From assembly GCA_015520065.1 (NCBI GenBank), contig WAQV01000079.1, positions 1 through 6,993 of the forward strand: a stretch of DNA of 6,993 nt. The letters are read 5' to 3'. The translations under genes and the position numbers were made by a program. This document shows positions 1 to 4,979 of the stretch, piece after piece. The notes below the pieces were generated by a model that did not search any database, was not told the DNA's origin, and was given only the letters and a program-made list of their open reading frames with translations. The stretch's first letter is position 1, and every line of letters starts with the position of its first letter. The stretch is from Candidatus Pacearchaeota archaeon. Its GTDB lineage: Archaea; Nanobdellota; Nanobdellia; Pacearchaeales; GW2011-AR1.

Positions 1-1
1 A

Positions 2-229
2 AATCAGGTTATTAACTCTGTATTAAGCAGAATTAAAACAAAGGATTTAGTTATACTTGACGAACCTACAGACGGGTTCTCTGAACAGCAACTGGACAAA
101 ATGAGAGATGTTTTACAACAGCTAAATGTGAGGCAGCTGATAATTGTCAGCCACGAACAAAAAATAGAGAGTTTTGTAGAGAACATAATAAGGTTTAAAA
201 AAGAGAACGGAGTTTCAAAGATTGAATAA
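2..229 (+). CDS. rad50: Rad50-like DNA repair ATPase, C-terminal end (5'-truncated)
   Basis: Only the last 75 codons are present, in a frame that is open from base 2 to a TAA at 227-229; the start lies upstream of the window. The visible part is the C-terminal half of an ABC-type ATPase head. It has a Walker B motif (VILDEP, with the D-E pair), a D-loop region (TDGFS), a helix, and then the H-loop switch histidine in LIIVSHEQ. The short distance from Walker B to the C-terminus and the lack of any further domain fit Rad50/SMC-type ATPases. In that family this lobe pairs with an N-terminal Walker A lobe across a long coiled coil and works with Mre11 in double-strand-break repair. The Walker A lobe, coiled coil and zinc hook cannot be seen, so another SMC-like ATPase is possible. 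An ABC transporter is less likely given the sequence around the H-loop. Confidence 0.8.
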   Translation, partial: NQVINSVLSRIKTKDLVILDEPTDGFSEQQLDKMRDVLQQLNVRQLIIVSHEQKIESFVENIIRFKKENGVSKIE

Positions 230-270
230 AACTGCAAAAATTTCGATAATTGAGTTTAACGAAAAATAAA

Positions 271-1470
271 ATGGCTTCTAAAGATAAAAAATATGAGCTT
301 AGCGCGCCTGCAGGAGATTTTCCAATGTTAGTTGCAGCTGTAAATGCAGGAGCTGATGCTGTTTATTTTGGGTTAAAAGAGTTTAATATGAGGGCAAATG
401 CAAAAAACTTCAGTTTATCTGACCTGAAGGAGATTAAAAAGATATGCAAATCCTCTGGGAAAAATGTCAAAATGTATCTAACTCTTAACTCAATAATTTA
501 TGGAAATGAGTTAGGAAAAGTTGAGAGAATTCTAAAAAAAGTAAAAGAATATGTTGATGCTGTCATCTGCTGGGATTTTGCTGTTATAGAGCTATGCAGA
601 AAACATAAAATTCCTTTCTTCATATCAACACAGGCGTCGGTTTCAAACCCTGCTGCAGCTGAGTTCTACAAAAAGCTCGGAGCTAGAAGAATAGTTCTTG
701 CAAGAGAGCTAAATCTTAAACAAATTAAGGAAATCGTTAAATCTGTTGGGATTGAAGTTGAGTGTTTTGCTCATGGTGCAATGTGCGTGTCAATCTCTGG
801 AAGGTGTTTCATGTCGCAGTTCGCTTTCAGGAAATCTGCAAACCGTGGAGAGTGCCTTCAAAACTGCAGAAGAACTTATACTATAATTGATGAAGAAGGA
901 AATGAGCTAAAATTGGAAAACAGCAGAGTGCTATCTGCAAAAGACCTTTGCACCTTGCCATTCCTTGAGAAGTTAAAAAAAGCAGGAATTACGAGTTTTA
1001 AGATAGAGGGAAGGAACAGGGATGCAAGGTATGTAGATACAGTAGTAAGAGTTTATAGAAAAGCATTGGACAGAAAACTTACAAGAAAAGAAGTTGAAGA
1101 TTCTATGAAAGAGCTAGAGAAAGTATACAACAGAGGATTTTCCAGAGGATTTTATTTTGGTGTTCCTACAGCAGATGATTTCTCTAATGTTGAAAACAGC
1201 GCAGCCTCAGAAAGAAAGCACTTCATAGGAAAAGTAACGCATTACTATCCAAAAGTTGGAGTTGCCACAATCAGGCTTGTCTCAAAGCTGAAAACAGGTG
1301 ATGAGATAATTATCATAGGAAAAACAACAGGGATTGAAAAGTGCAGAGTTGAAAGAATTGAGATAAACAAAAATCCTGTAGAAGCTGCAATAAAAGGACA
1401 AGAGGTTGGAATCAAAATGCCTAATCGTGTAAGAAAGAATGATGAGGTTTATGTTATTAAAAAGAATTAA
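271..1470 (+). CDS. U32 family protein (TrhP/YegQ-like, Fe-S cluster hydroxylation type)
   Basis: This 399-residue protein belongs to peptidase family U32. The region E164-S182 (ECFAHGAMC through GRCFMS) matches the family signature E-x-F-x2-G-[SA]-[LIVM]-C-x4-G-x-C-x-[LIVM]-S. The N-terminus has the usual ELSAPAG start and a YFG...NMRA stretch, and FKIEGR lies after the Cys region. A C-terminal beta-barrel-like segment (about 320-399) fits the U32 C-terminal domain. Despite the name, characterised bacterial members (TrhP, RlhA, UbiU/V) are Fe-S proteins that hydroxylate tRNA U34, 23S rRNA or a ubiquinone precursor. Candidate cluster ligands here are C172, C179, C195, C199 and C227. An archaeal substrate cannot be assigned from sequence, though RNA hydroxylation is likeliest. 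I chose the ATG at 271; an in-frame TTG at 250 would add seven unremarkable residues (SLTKNK). The gene follows rad50 by 41 bp on the same strand. Confidence 0.85.
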   Translation: MASKDKKYELSAPAGDFPMLVAAVNAGADAVYFGLKEFNMRANAKNFSLSDLKEIKKICKSSGKNVKMYLTLNSIIYGNELGKVERILKKVKEYVDAVICWDFAVIELCRKHKIPFFISTQASVSNPAAAEFYKKLGARRIVLARELNLKQIKEIVKSVGIEVECFAHGAMCVSISGRCFMSQFAFRKSANRGECLQNCRRTYTIIDEEGNELKLENSRVLSAKDLCTLPFLEKLKKAGITSFKIEGRNRDARYVDTVVRVYRKALDRKLTRKEVEDSMKELEKVYNRGFSRGFYFGVPTADDFSNVENSAASERKHFIGKVTHYYPKVGVATIRLVSKLKTGDEIIIIGKTTGIEKCRVERIEINKNPVEAAIKGQEVGIKMPNRVRKNDEVYVIKKN

Positions 1471-1485
1471 ACTTTTGAAAAAGCA

Positions 1486-1944
1486 TTAAAAATTAAATAC
1501 TGATGGTTGAGGACAGATTTGCTCTTTTCCTGAGTCATCAACAAAATAAGGAGTTACCTCTACTTTGTTTGCATTAACTATTCCGAAATCCTGGCTTACT
1601 TTCTTTGTTTCAAGAATTGCTATATTTCCAGGAACATCAACCACTGAACTTGTATCAGTGCCATTGCTTATTACTAACTTTACACCTCCAATATCTCCTC
1701 CACCAGACTTCCTGTTTATGCTCACTTCATAAGCTGTGTCAGAAGTATTTACAACTTTAACTGCATTTATGTTAAAGTCAAGGCACTCTGCCTGAACTCC
1801 CATGCTTTCTGTTCCTTTAGAAAGAATGTTTTTTATCACAACCCAGATAATCCCTACTGCAACTAAAACCAATAAAATAGTTATTAATAAAGTAACAACA
1901 GCAGATAATCCCTTCTTATCCCTCTTACTCAACCTCTTTTTCAT
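1486..1944 (-). CDS. Archaeal type IV pilin-like protein with class III signal peptide
   Basis: This 152-residue protein opens with a basic stretch (MKKRLSKRDKKG) and then a hydrophobic helix of about 24 residues (L13-I37). That is the class III signal layout cut by archaeal prepilin peptidase (PibD/EppA/FlaK type). Cleavage is expected after G12, leaving LSAVVTLL at the mature N-terminus. The remainder looks beta-rich, with two cysteines (C54 and C144) that could form a disulfide outside the cell. It resembles archaeal pilin/archaellin N-terminal-domain proteins, which assemble into pili or similar surface filaments. The frame can be extended to a TTG at 1992, but that overlaps the HIT stop codon and would bury the signal behind 16 extra residues. 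A TATA-like box 29 nt from the ATG at 1944 also supports the shorter start. No assembly ATPase, membrane platform or peptidase gene lies nearby. Confidence 0.8.
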   Translation of the reverse strand: MKKRLSKRDKKGLSAVVTLLITILLVLVAVGIIWVVIKNILSKGTESMGVQAECLDFNINAVKVVNTSDTAYEVSINRKSGGGDIGGVKLVISNGTDTSSVVDVPGNIAILETKKVSQDFGIVNANKVEVTPYFVDDSGKEQICPQPSVFNF

Positions 1945-1968
1945 TATAAACAAGATAAATTCAAAATC

Positions 1969-1977
1969 ATTTAAAAG
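1969..1977 (-). promoter_or_regulatory. TATA-like box for the pilin gene
   Basis: On the minus strand the sequence CTTTTAAAT lies in the 44 bp between the HIT stop and the pilin ATG, centred about 29 nt from that ATG. This is the archaeal TATA-box distance for a transcript starting at or next to the start codon, and no Shine-Dalgarno sequence is visible. It suggests the pilin has its own promoter, although read-through from the HIT gene is possible. Confidence 0.5.
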
Positions 1978-1988
1978 CTTTTCTGTTC

Positions 1989-2651
1989 TCAAGGAATTCT
2001 CTTTGGCATCCAGATGTCTTCTGCATTTATTTGCTCGATTTCTGTTTTTTGCGTTTCTTCTTGAGACTTATCATCTTTTTCTTTCCCTTCTGCATTAGCT
2101 TCCTGATTTCCTAACAACTCCTTTAATCCTTCCAACTCGTCTTTAGAAGCCTGTTTCCTTGGAGATTGAGGATTCTCATTAGAGTAAACAGGAAGGACAT
2201 TTATAACAGCATGTCCAAACATGCTTGCTGTATATAGAATAATGTCTTTTGGGACTAATTGCTGCTTTATTTTTTCTGCAACTTCTTTTGCAAGAGTTTT
2301 AGCTTTGTCAGGAATGTTTTCAACATCAGCTATATGCTCCTTAGGAATTACTAAAGTATGTCCTTTAGATATCGGATTTATCTCAAGAACTGCAACTGCT
2401 TTTTCATTTTCACGAATTTTATAAGATTCTACATCTCCAAAAACAATTGAACAGAAAATGCAGTTCATACCCTCACTACTGGAATCTGGATTCTTAATCA
2501 GGTTGTTTTTTACCAAGAAATCTTCCAGCTGTTTGTCGCTCATGCCCTCTATCTCTCTTGTTGCCTGCTCTATTTTATCAGGAGGAAGAATAGATTTTAT
2601 CTGCTCGATAAGCTGTTTTTTTGCCTCTTGAACTTGTTCTGGAGAGAGCAT
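1989..2651 (-). CDS. HIT-domain protein with N-terminal helical extension and degenerate His triad
   Basis: The HIT (histidine triad) fold spans about residues 62-156 of 220. It starts with C64-x2-C67 (CIFCSIV), typical of zinc-binding HIT proteins, followed by VLEINPISKGHTLVIPKEH (H98, H106). HIT enzymes are nucleotidyl hydrolases or transferases that use H-x-H-x-H. Here the matching segment is H147-A-V149-I-N151-V-L-P, so only the first His remains and the nucleophile position is Val. The protein may therefore bind nucleotides without catalysis, or use another residue. Residues 1-61 are an extra, probably helical region, and ATG codon 62 (2466-2468) could serve as an internal start for a bare HIT domain. 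The C-terminal 55 residues are Lys/Glu/Gln-rich and end in an IWMPKRIP peptide. The gene lies 31 bp downstream of EF-1 beta and is probably cotranscribed with it. It ends in TGA. Confidence 0.8.
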   Translation of the reverse strand: MLSPEQVQEAKKQLIEQIKSILPPDKIEQATREIEGMSDKQLEDFLVKNNLIKNPDSSSEGMNCIFCSIVFGDVESYKIRENEKAVAVLEINPISKGHTLVIPKEHIADVENIPDKAKTLAKEVAEKIKQQLVPKDIILYTASMFGHAVINVLPVYSNENPQSPRKQASKDELEGLKELLGNQEANAEGKEKDDKSQEETQKTEIEQINAEDIWMPKRIP

Positions 2652-2682
2652 TTTGAAAAATTTAACCGGATTTTAGAACTGC

Positions 2683-2955
2683 TTATTCGCAGAGCCTTCT
2701 CATATCTATTACCTGAACAGAATTTACTCCCTCAATCCCTTCTAAAGCTCTTTCAATATCCTCTAAAGGATTCTCTTCTGGCAATTCAAAAAAAGCAATA
2801 ACTGCTTTCAATCCAAAAGCTATAGGCTCCTCGCTGTAATCCCTGTTTTTCCCCCCTTTTTCTTCTATTATCTTTCTAGCCTCTTCCTTTATTTTCTCCA
2901 AGTCAGTCTCAGGAGAAACAGGCATTATCTTGATTTTTATTCCTGCAATTCCCAT
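2683..2955 (-). CDS. ef1b: Translation elongation factor 1 beta (aEF-1B), archaeal
   Basis: At 90 residues this has the full length of archaeal EF-1 beta. It is the guanine-nucleotide exchange factor that recharges aEF-1A with GTP after it delivers aminoacyl-tRNA to the ribosome. The sequence follows the family from end to end: an N-terminal beta strand leading to MPVSPETDLE (11-20), the conserved EEPIAFGLKA (42-51), an acidic helix (62-73), and the ending EGVNSVQVIDMRR. The fold is a small ferredoxin-like alpha/beta sandwich, matching the catalytic C-terminal domain of eukaryotic eEF1B alpha. A perfect TTTATAAA box about 25 nt upstream of the ATG points to a leaderless transcript, which probably runs on into the HIT gene. 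The terminal C89-E90 after RRL is a small extra. The identification is secure. Confidence 0.93.
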   Translation of the reverse strand: MGIAGIKIKIMPVSPETDLEKIKEEARKIIEEKGGKNRDYSEEPIAFGLKAVIAFFELPEENPLEDIERALEGIEGVNSVQVIDMRRLCE

Positions 2956-2976
2956 ATCTAAACTTGATTTGAGAGG

Positions 2977-2984
2977 TTTATAAA
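2977..2984 (-). promoter_or_regulatory. TATA box for the EF-1 beta gene
   Basis: TTTATAAA is a perfect match to the archaeal TATA consensus and is centred 25-26 nt upstream of the EF-1 beta ATG. It lies in the 75 bp gap after the zinc-ribbon/Hsp20 gene. The spacing puts the transcription start at or beside the ATG. It is the clearest promoter in the window. Confidence 0.7.
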
Positions 2985-3030
2985 TGTTCTGTATTTTCTG
3001 GAATGAAGTTCAAATGCAACCTATCAAGAA

Positions 3031-3747
3031 TTAACCCTTAACTCCAAACTCAAGAATCAGTTTTTCTTTGGAGAATTTATAATTAATTACAGGAAGGCTT
3101 ATTGGTATTGGCTTAAAATATGCCACATCCTTCCCAACAGCTTTCAGCTCAATGCTGTTCTCAAGTTTCATTAAAGATATGTCGTTTACTGACTTTACTC
3201 CTGGAAGGTTTACTTCATAAATAACTTTGTTTGAAAGCCTTCTTATATTTGTAGATGGTTCTTTTTTCGGAAGTGATGCAAAATTTTCAAGAGTGTTCTG
3301 TGGAAGCATGCTTTCCCTTAAACCTGAAGTTTCTTTCTTTGACTTTCTTCTTGAACCGCTGTTTACAGATGAATGAAGAGTATCTGGAGCTGCAGATAAC
3401 GGCACTCTTTTACCATTTATGAACAATTGGAAGCTTGTTTTTGGAAGAGATTTTTTCTCCCTCATCATCTCTTTTTCCATCTCTCTCTCAATTTCTTTTT
3501 CGAGCATCTTAACCGCGCTGCCTATCATCTTATTAATCATTTTTCCTCCGATTCCACCAAAAAATGCTCTTGAAAAATTCTCAAACTCATTCATAAAATC
3601 ATCAAATGAGTCGTCTTTGCCGAGCATTCCCCATTCGTCTTTGGCTTTCTTAGAATTCCCTTGAGTATCAATCCCGCAGTAAGGGCAAAAGTTATACTTA
3701 CTGCTAATCTTTCTCTTGCATCCTTTGCATGCTTTTTTCCCGAACAT
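3031..3747 (-). CDS. Zinc ribbon protein with C-terminal Hsp20/p23-like domain
   Basis: This 238-residue protein has three visible parts. Residues 7-24 form a small zinc ribbon, C7-x2-C10-x10-C21-x2-C24, ending in FCPYCG. The middle (about 40-165) has an aromatic, Gly-containing stretch (FENFSRAFFGGIGGKMI), a highly charged Glu/Lys/Met helix and a Ser/Lys-rich linker. Residues 167-238 look like an alpha-crystallin/CS-type beta sandwich, with YEVNLPGV (177-184) corresponding to the common 'v.lPGv' strand of Hsp20 proteins, then short strands ending KLILEFGVKG. This suggests a soluble chaperone-like or adaptor protein, but no activity can be read from the sequence. The Hsp20 call rests on one short motif and the strand pattern; the zinc ribbon is certain. 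The gene has its own TATA box and stands between the coiled-coil pair and EF-1 beta. Confidence 0.65.
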   Translation of the reverse strand: MFGKKACKGCKRKISSKYNFCPYCGIDTQGNSKKAKDEWGMLGKDDSFDDFMNEFENFSRAFFGGIGGKMINKMIGSAVKMLEKEIEREMEKEMMREKKSLPKTSFQLFINGKRVPLSAAPDTLHSSVNSGSRRKSKKETSGLRESMLPQNTLENFASLPKKEPSTNIRRLSNKVIYEVNLPGVKSVNDISLMKLENSIELKAVGKDVAYFKPIPISLPVINYKFSKEKLILEFGVKG

Positions 3748-3768
3748 AATAAAAACAAAGAACTTCTG

Positions 3769-3776
3769 TTTAAAAG
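3769..3776 (-). promoter_or_regulatory. TATA-like box for the zinc ribbon-Hsp20 gene
   Basis: On the minus strand CTTTTAAA lies in the 85 bp gap after the upstream helical-protein gene, centred about 25 nt before the ATG at 3747. No Shine-Dalgarno is visible between the box and the start. Spacing and sequence match those of the EF-1 beta promoter. Confidence 0.55.
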
Positions 3777-3809
3777 TCTTTTCTTTACGATGATAATTTC
3801 TGCATTTTC

Positions 3810-3815
3810 AAAAAA
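3810..3815 (-). terminator. Possible oligo-T terminator after the coiled-coil pair
   Basis: On the minus strand a run of six T residues occurs about 18 nt after the stop codon of the 131-residue helical protein and before the TATA box of the next gene. Archaeal RNA polymerase can terminate at such T-tracts without a hairpin. The call rests on position and base composition only; T-runs are common in this AT-rich sequence. Confidence 0.25.
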
Positions 3816-3832
3816 TCAAAGAAAGTTTGTTT

Positions 3833-4228
3833 TTACCCTGCTCCGAGAGCTCTGAGTTTTTCCTGTATCTCTTGAAGCTGGCTTTCAATATCGCTTTTTA
3901 AATATGACCCTTTTCTTTCATCTCTGTAGGATTCTTCCCTCTCTGCTTTTTCTTTATGTAAAAACTCGGGAATTTTTATTCTCGGCAAAGATTTTTGCAG
4001 TTTGTTTATGTTGGACATTACTTCCTTTAATTTTCTATAAACTCCTGCTTTAAGCCTTAACTCATTTCTTCTTAAGATGCTATAATTCCTTACTATCTTT
4101 GCCATAATCAGAAAACTCTTCTCAGAATGAAGGATTTCTCTTTTCAGAGAAACTGCCTCATTCATTTCAAACATCACATGAATAAGATTTTCTGCTGAAT
4201 CTTTCGAAGTAGATTTTAGTTTTCTCAT
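3833..4228 (-). CDS. Uncharacterised small helical protein
   Basis: I do not recognise a named family for this 131-residue protein. It is basic at the N-terminus and looks almost wholly alpha-helical. A first helical region (about 11-78) has heptad-like Leu/Ile/Val spacing and many Arg/Lys. It is followed by a short Leu/Pro break, LPRIKIPEF (81-89), a highly charged linker (91-108), and a final helix ending QLQEIQEKLRALGAG. There is no signal peptide, membrane segment or cysteine. The ATG lies 5 nt after the stop of the upstream (LPx)6 coiled-coil gene, so the two are surely cotranscribed and may form a complex. The coding frame is real by its length, tight junction and orderly amphipathic pattern. 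Its function is unknown. Confidence 0.75.
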   Translation of the reverse strand: MRKLKSTSKDSAENLIHVMFEMNEAVSLKREILHSEKSFLIMAKIVRNYSILRRNELRLKAGVYRKLKEVMSNINKLQKSLPRIKIPEFLHKEKAEREESYRDERKGSYLKSDIESQLQEIQEKLRALGAG

Positions 4229-4233
4229 TTTAA

Positions 4234-4878
4234 TTATTCTATTTTTGAAAAAAGATCATTATCTATTTTCTCAAATCTGGACTTTATAGCCTGCATTTCT
4301 TTTTCCCAGAATTCCAACTCTTTGCTCTCTTCTTCTCTTATCTTCTTTATATCCTCAAGCATCTTCTCTATCTCTGCAACTTTCTCCTTTGTTTCTTTTA
4401 AGATTCTAAGGCTTTCTTCAAACTTGTCAAGCCTGATAAAGATTGGCTCTCTGGAGATTCTTCGCTCCTGAATAACTGGCGCAGGTTGTTGTGCAGGCTG
4501 AATAGATGGAACTTCATGCATCTCCTCCATTTCACCTGCATCTTCATCCTGAATCTCTCTTGTTCTTGGTTTTTTGATAGCTCCCTCTATTGCTATCTCC
4601 TCTTCGGTTTCAGGAGATGTCGGACTCTCGGAAAGAAATTTGTTTGCAAGCTCTTCATCACCTTCTTTTTCCCCAGAAATAGCATCCTTAATGGCATTTT
4701 GCGAGAATTTCTCACCAAAAGAACTTGATGGAAAGCTAGGAAGTTTTTGTATATGCTCTCTTGGAACATCTGCGCTTTTAACGTCAGGCAAACTCGGCAG
4801 TTCAGGAAGCTCTGGTAGAGACGGAAGCTCTGGCAAAGATTTCTTTTTCTCCTCTTTTTTGTGAGTAAACCACCCCAT
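4234..4878 (-). CDS. Uncharacterised protein with (LPx)6 segment and C-terminal coiled coil
   Basis: This 214-residue, strongly charged protein has no assigned family that I can name. Residues 1-13 (MGWFTHKKEEKKK) are short, aromatic and basic. Residues 15-32 consist of six perfect L-P-x triplets, a pattern that should form a polyproline II helix. Residues 33-142 are Ser/Glu/Pro/Gln-rich and probably disordered, including QPAQQPAPV. Residues 143-214 begin with EPIFIRLDKFEESL and continue as a helix with regular heptads and a Trp (W191) near the end, which looks like a coiled coil. This C-terminal domain reminds me of uncharacterised proteins of DPANN archaea, but that is recollection only. 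A scaffolding or adaptor role is the natural guess. It is the first gene of a two-gene unit with the 131-residue helical protein and is divergent from tfe. Confidence 0.75.
   Translation of the reverse strand: MGWFTHKKEEKKKSLPELPSLPELPELPSLPDVKSADVPREHIQKLPSFPSSSFGEKFSQNAIKDAISGEKEGDEELANKFLSESPTSPETEEEIAIEGAIKKPRTREIQDEDAGEMEEMHEVPSIQPAQQPAPVIQERRISREPIFIRLDKFEESLRILKETKEKVAEIEKMLEDIKKIREEESKELEFWEKEMQAIKSRFEKIDNDLFSKIE
4783..4836 (-). repeat. Six tandem Leu-Pro-x triplets (coding repeat)
   Basis: Codons 15-32 of the coiled-coil protein read LPE LPS LPE LPE LPS LPD, six triplets without interruption. At DNA level an 11-bp unit (GGAAGCTCTGG on the + strand) recurs at 4805-4815 and 4823-4833, exactly 18 bp apart. 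This points to growth by small in-frame duplications of two triplets. Confidence 0.75.
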
Positions 4879-4896
4879 TTTAAATTATAAGTTAAC

Positions 4897-4904
4897 ATAT
4901 ATAA
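4897..4904 (-). promoter_or_regulatory. TATA-like box for the coiled-coil protein pair
   Basis: On the minus strand TTATATAT is centred about 22 nt from the ATG at 4878. This is slightly close for archaeal promoters but usable. A second candidate (TTTTTAAAC, near 4917-4925) lies about 43 nt away and would give a short leader. Both are inside the 101 bp divergent region shared with tfe, so which one is used is uncertain. Confidence 0.4.
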
Positions 4905-4942
4905 CAGAGAATATAAGTTTAAAAACTTTGTTTTTTATTTAA

Positions 4943-4962
4943 CCGAAAGGTATTTAATTAAA
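4943..4962 (+). promoter_or_regulatory. BRE/TATA promoter for the tfe-rhomboid-spoIIM operon
   Basis: A purine-rich BRE-like element (CCGAAAGG) is followed by a TATA-like box (TATTTAATTAAA) centred about 23 nt upstream of the tfe ATG at 4980. No Shine-Dalgarno precedes the start, so the transcript is probably leaderless. The region is back-to-back with the promoter of the coiled-coil pair, with about 50 bp between the two boxes. Confidence 0.55.
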
Positions 4963-4979
4963 TCAGTTTTTTTATTCAA

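Noticed and set aside
4..237. Open frame of 77 codons on the minus strand
   Set aside because: It lies antisense to the Rad50 tail, which has clear Walker B and H-loop motifs; the translation is Ser/Phe/Leu-rich without family features.
250..270. TTG at 250 as start of the U32 gene
   Set aside because: The seven added residues are not part of the U32 fold and the ATG at 271 is close to the conserved ELSAPAG; no promoter or ribosome site favours the TTG.
1945..1992. TTG at 1992 as start of the pilin gene, overlapping the HIT stop
   Set aside because: It would place 16 residues before the class III signal and put the TATA-like box inside the coding region.
1802..2098. 98-codon + strand frame across the pilin/HIT junction
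   Set aside because: It is antisense to two well-supported genes and straddles the pilin promoter; no recognisable domain.
4593..4898. 101-codon minus frame overlapping the coiled-coil gene
   Set aside because: It is a shifted reading of the same strand through the LPx region. The 214-residue frame has the heptad pattern, the promoter and the tight 5 nt junction with the next gene.
4879..4979. Riboswitch or structured RNA in the divergent intergenic region
   Set aside because: The 101 bp are very AT-rich and explained by two back-to-back promoters; I found no stable hairpin or conserved core.
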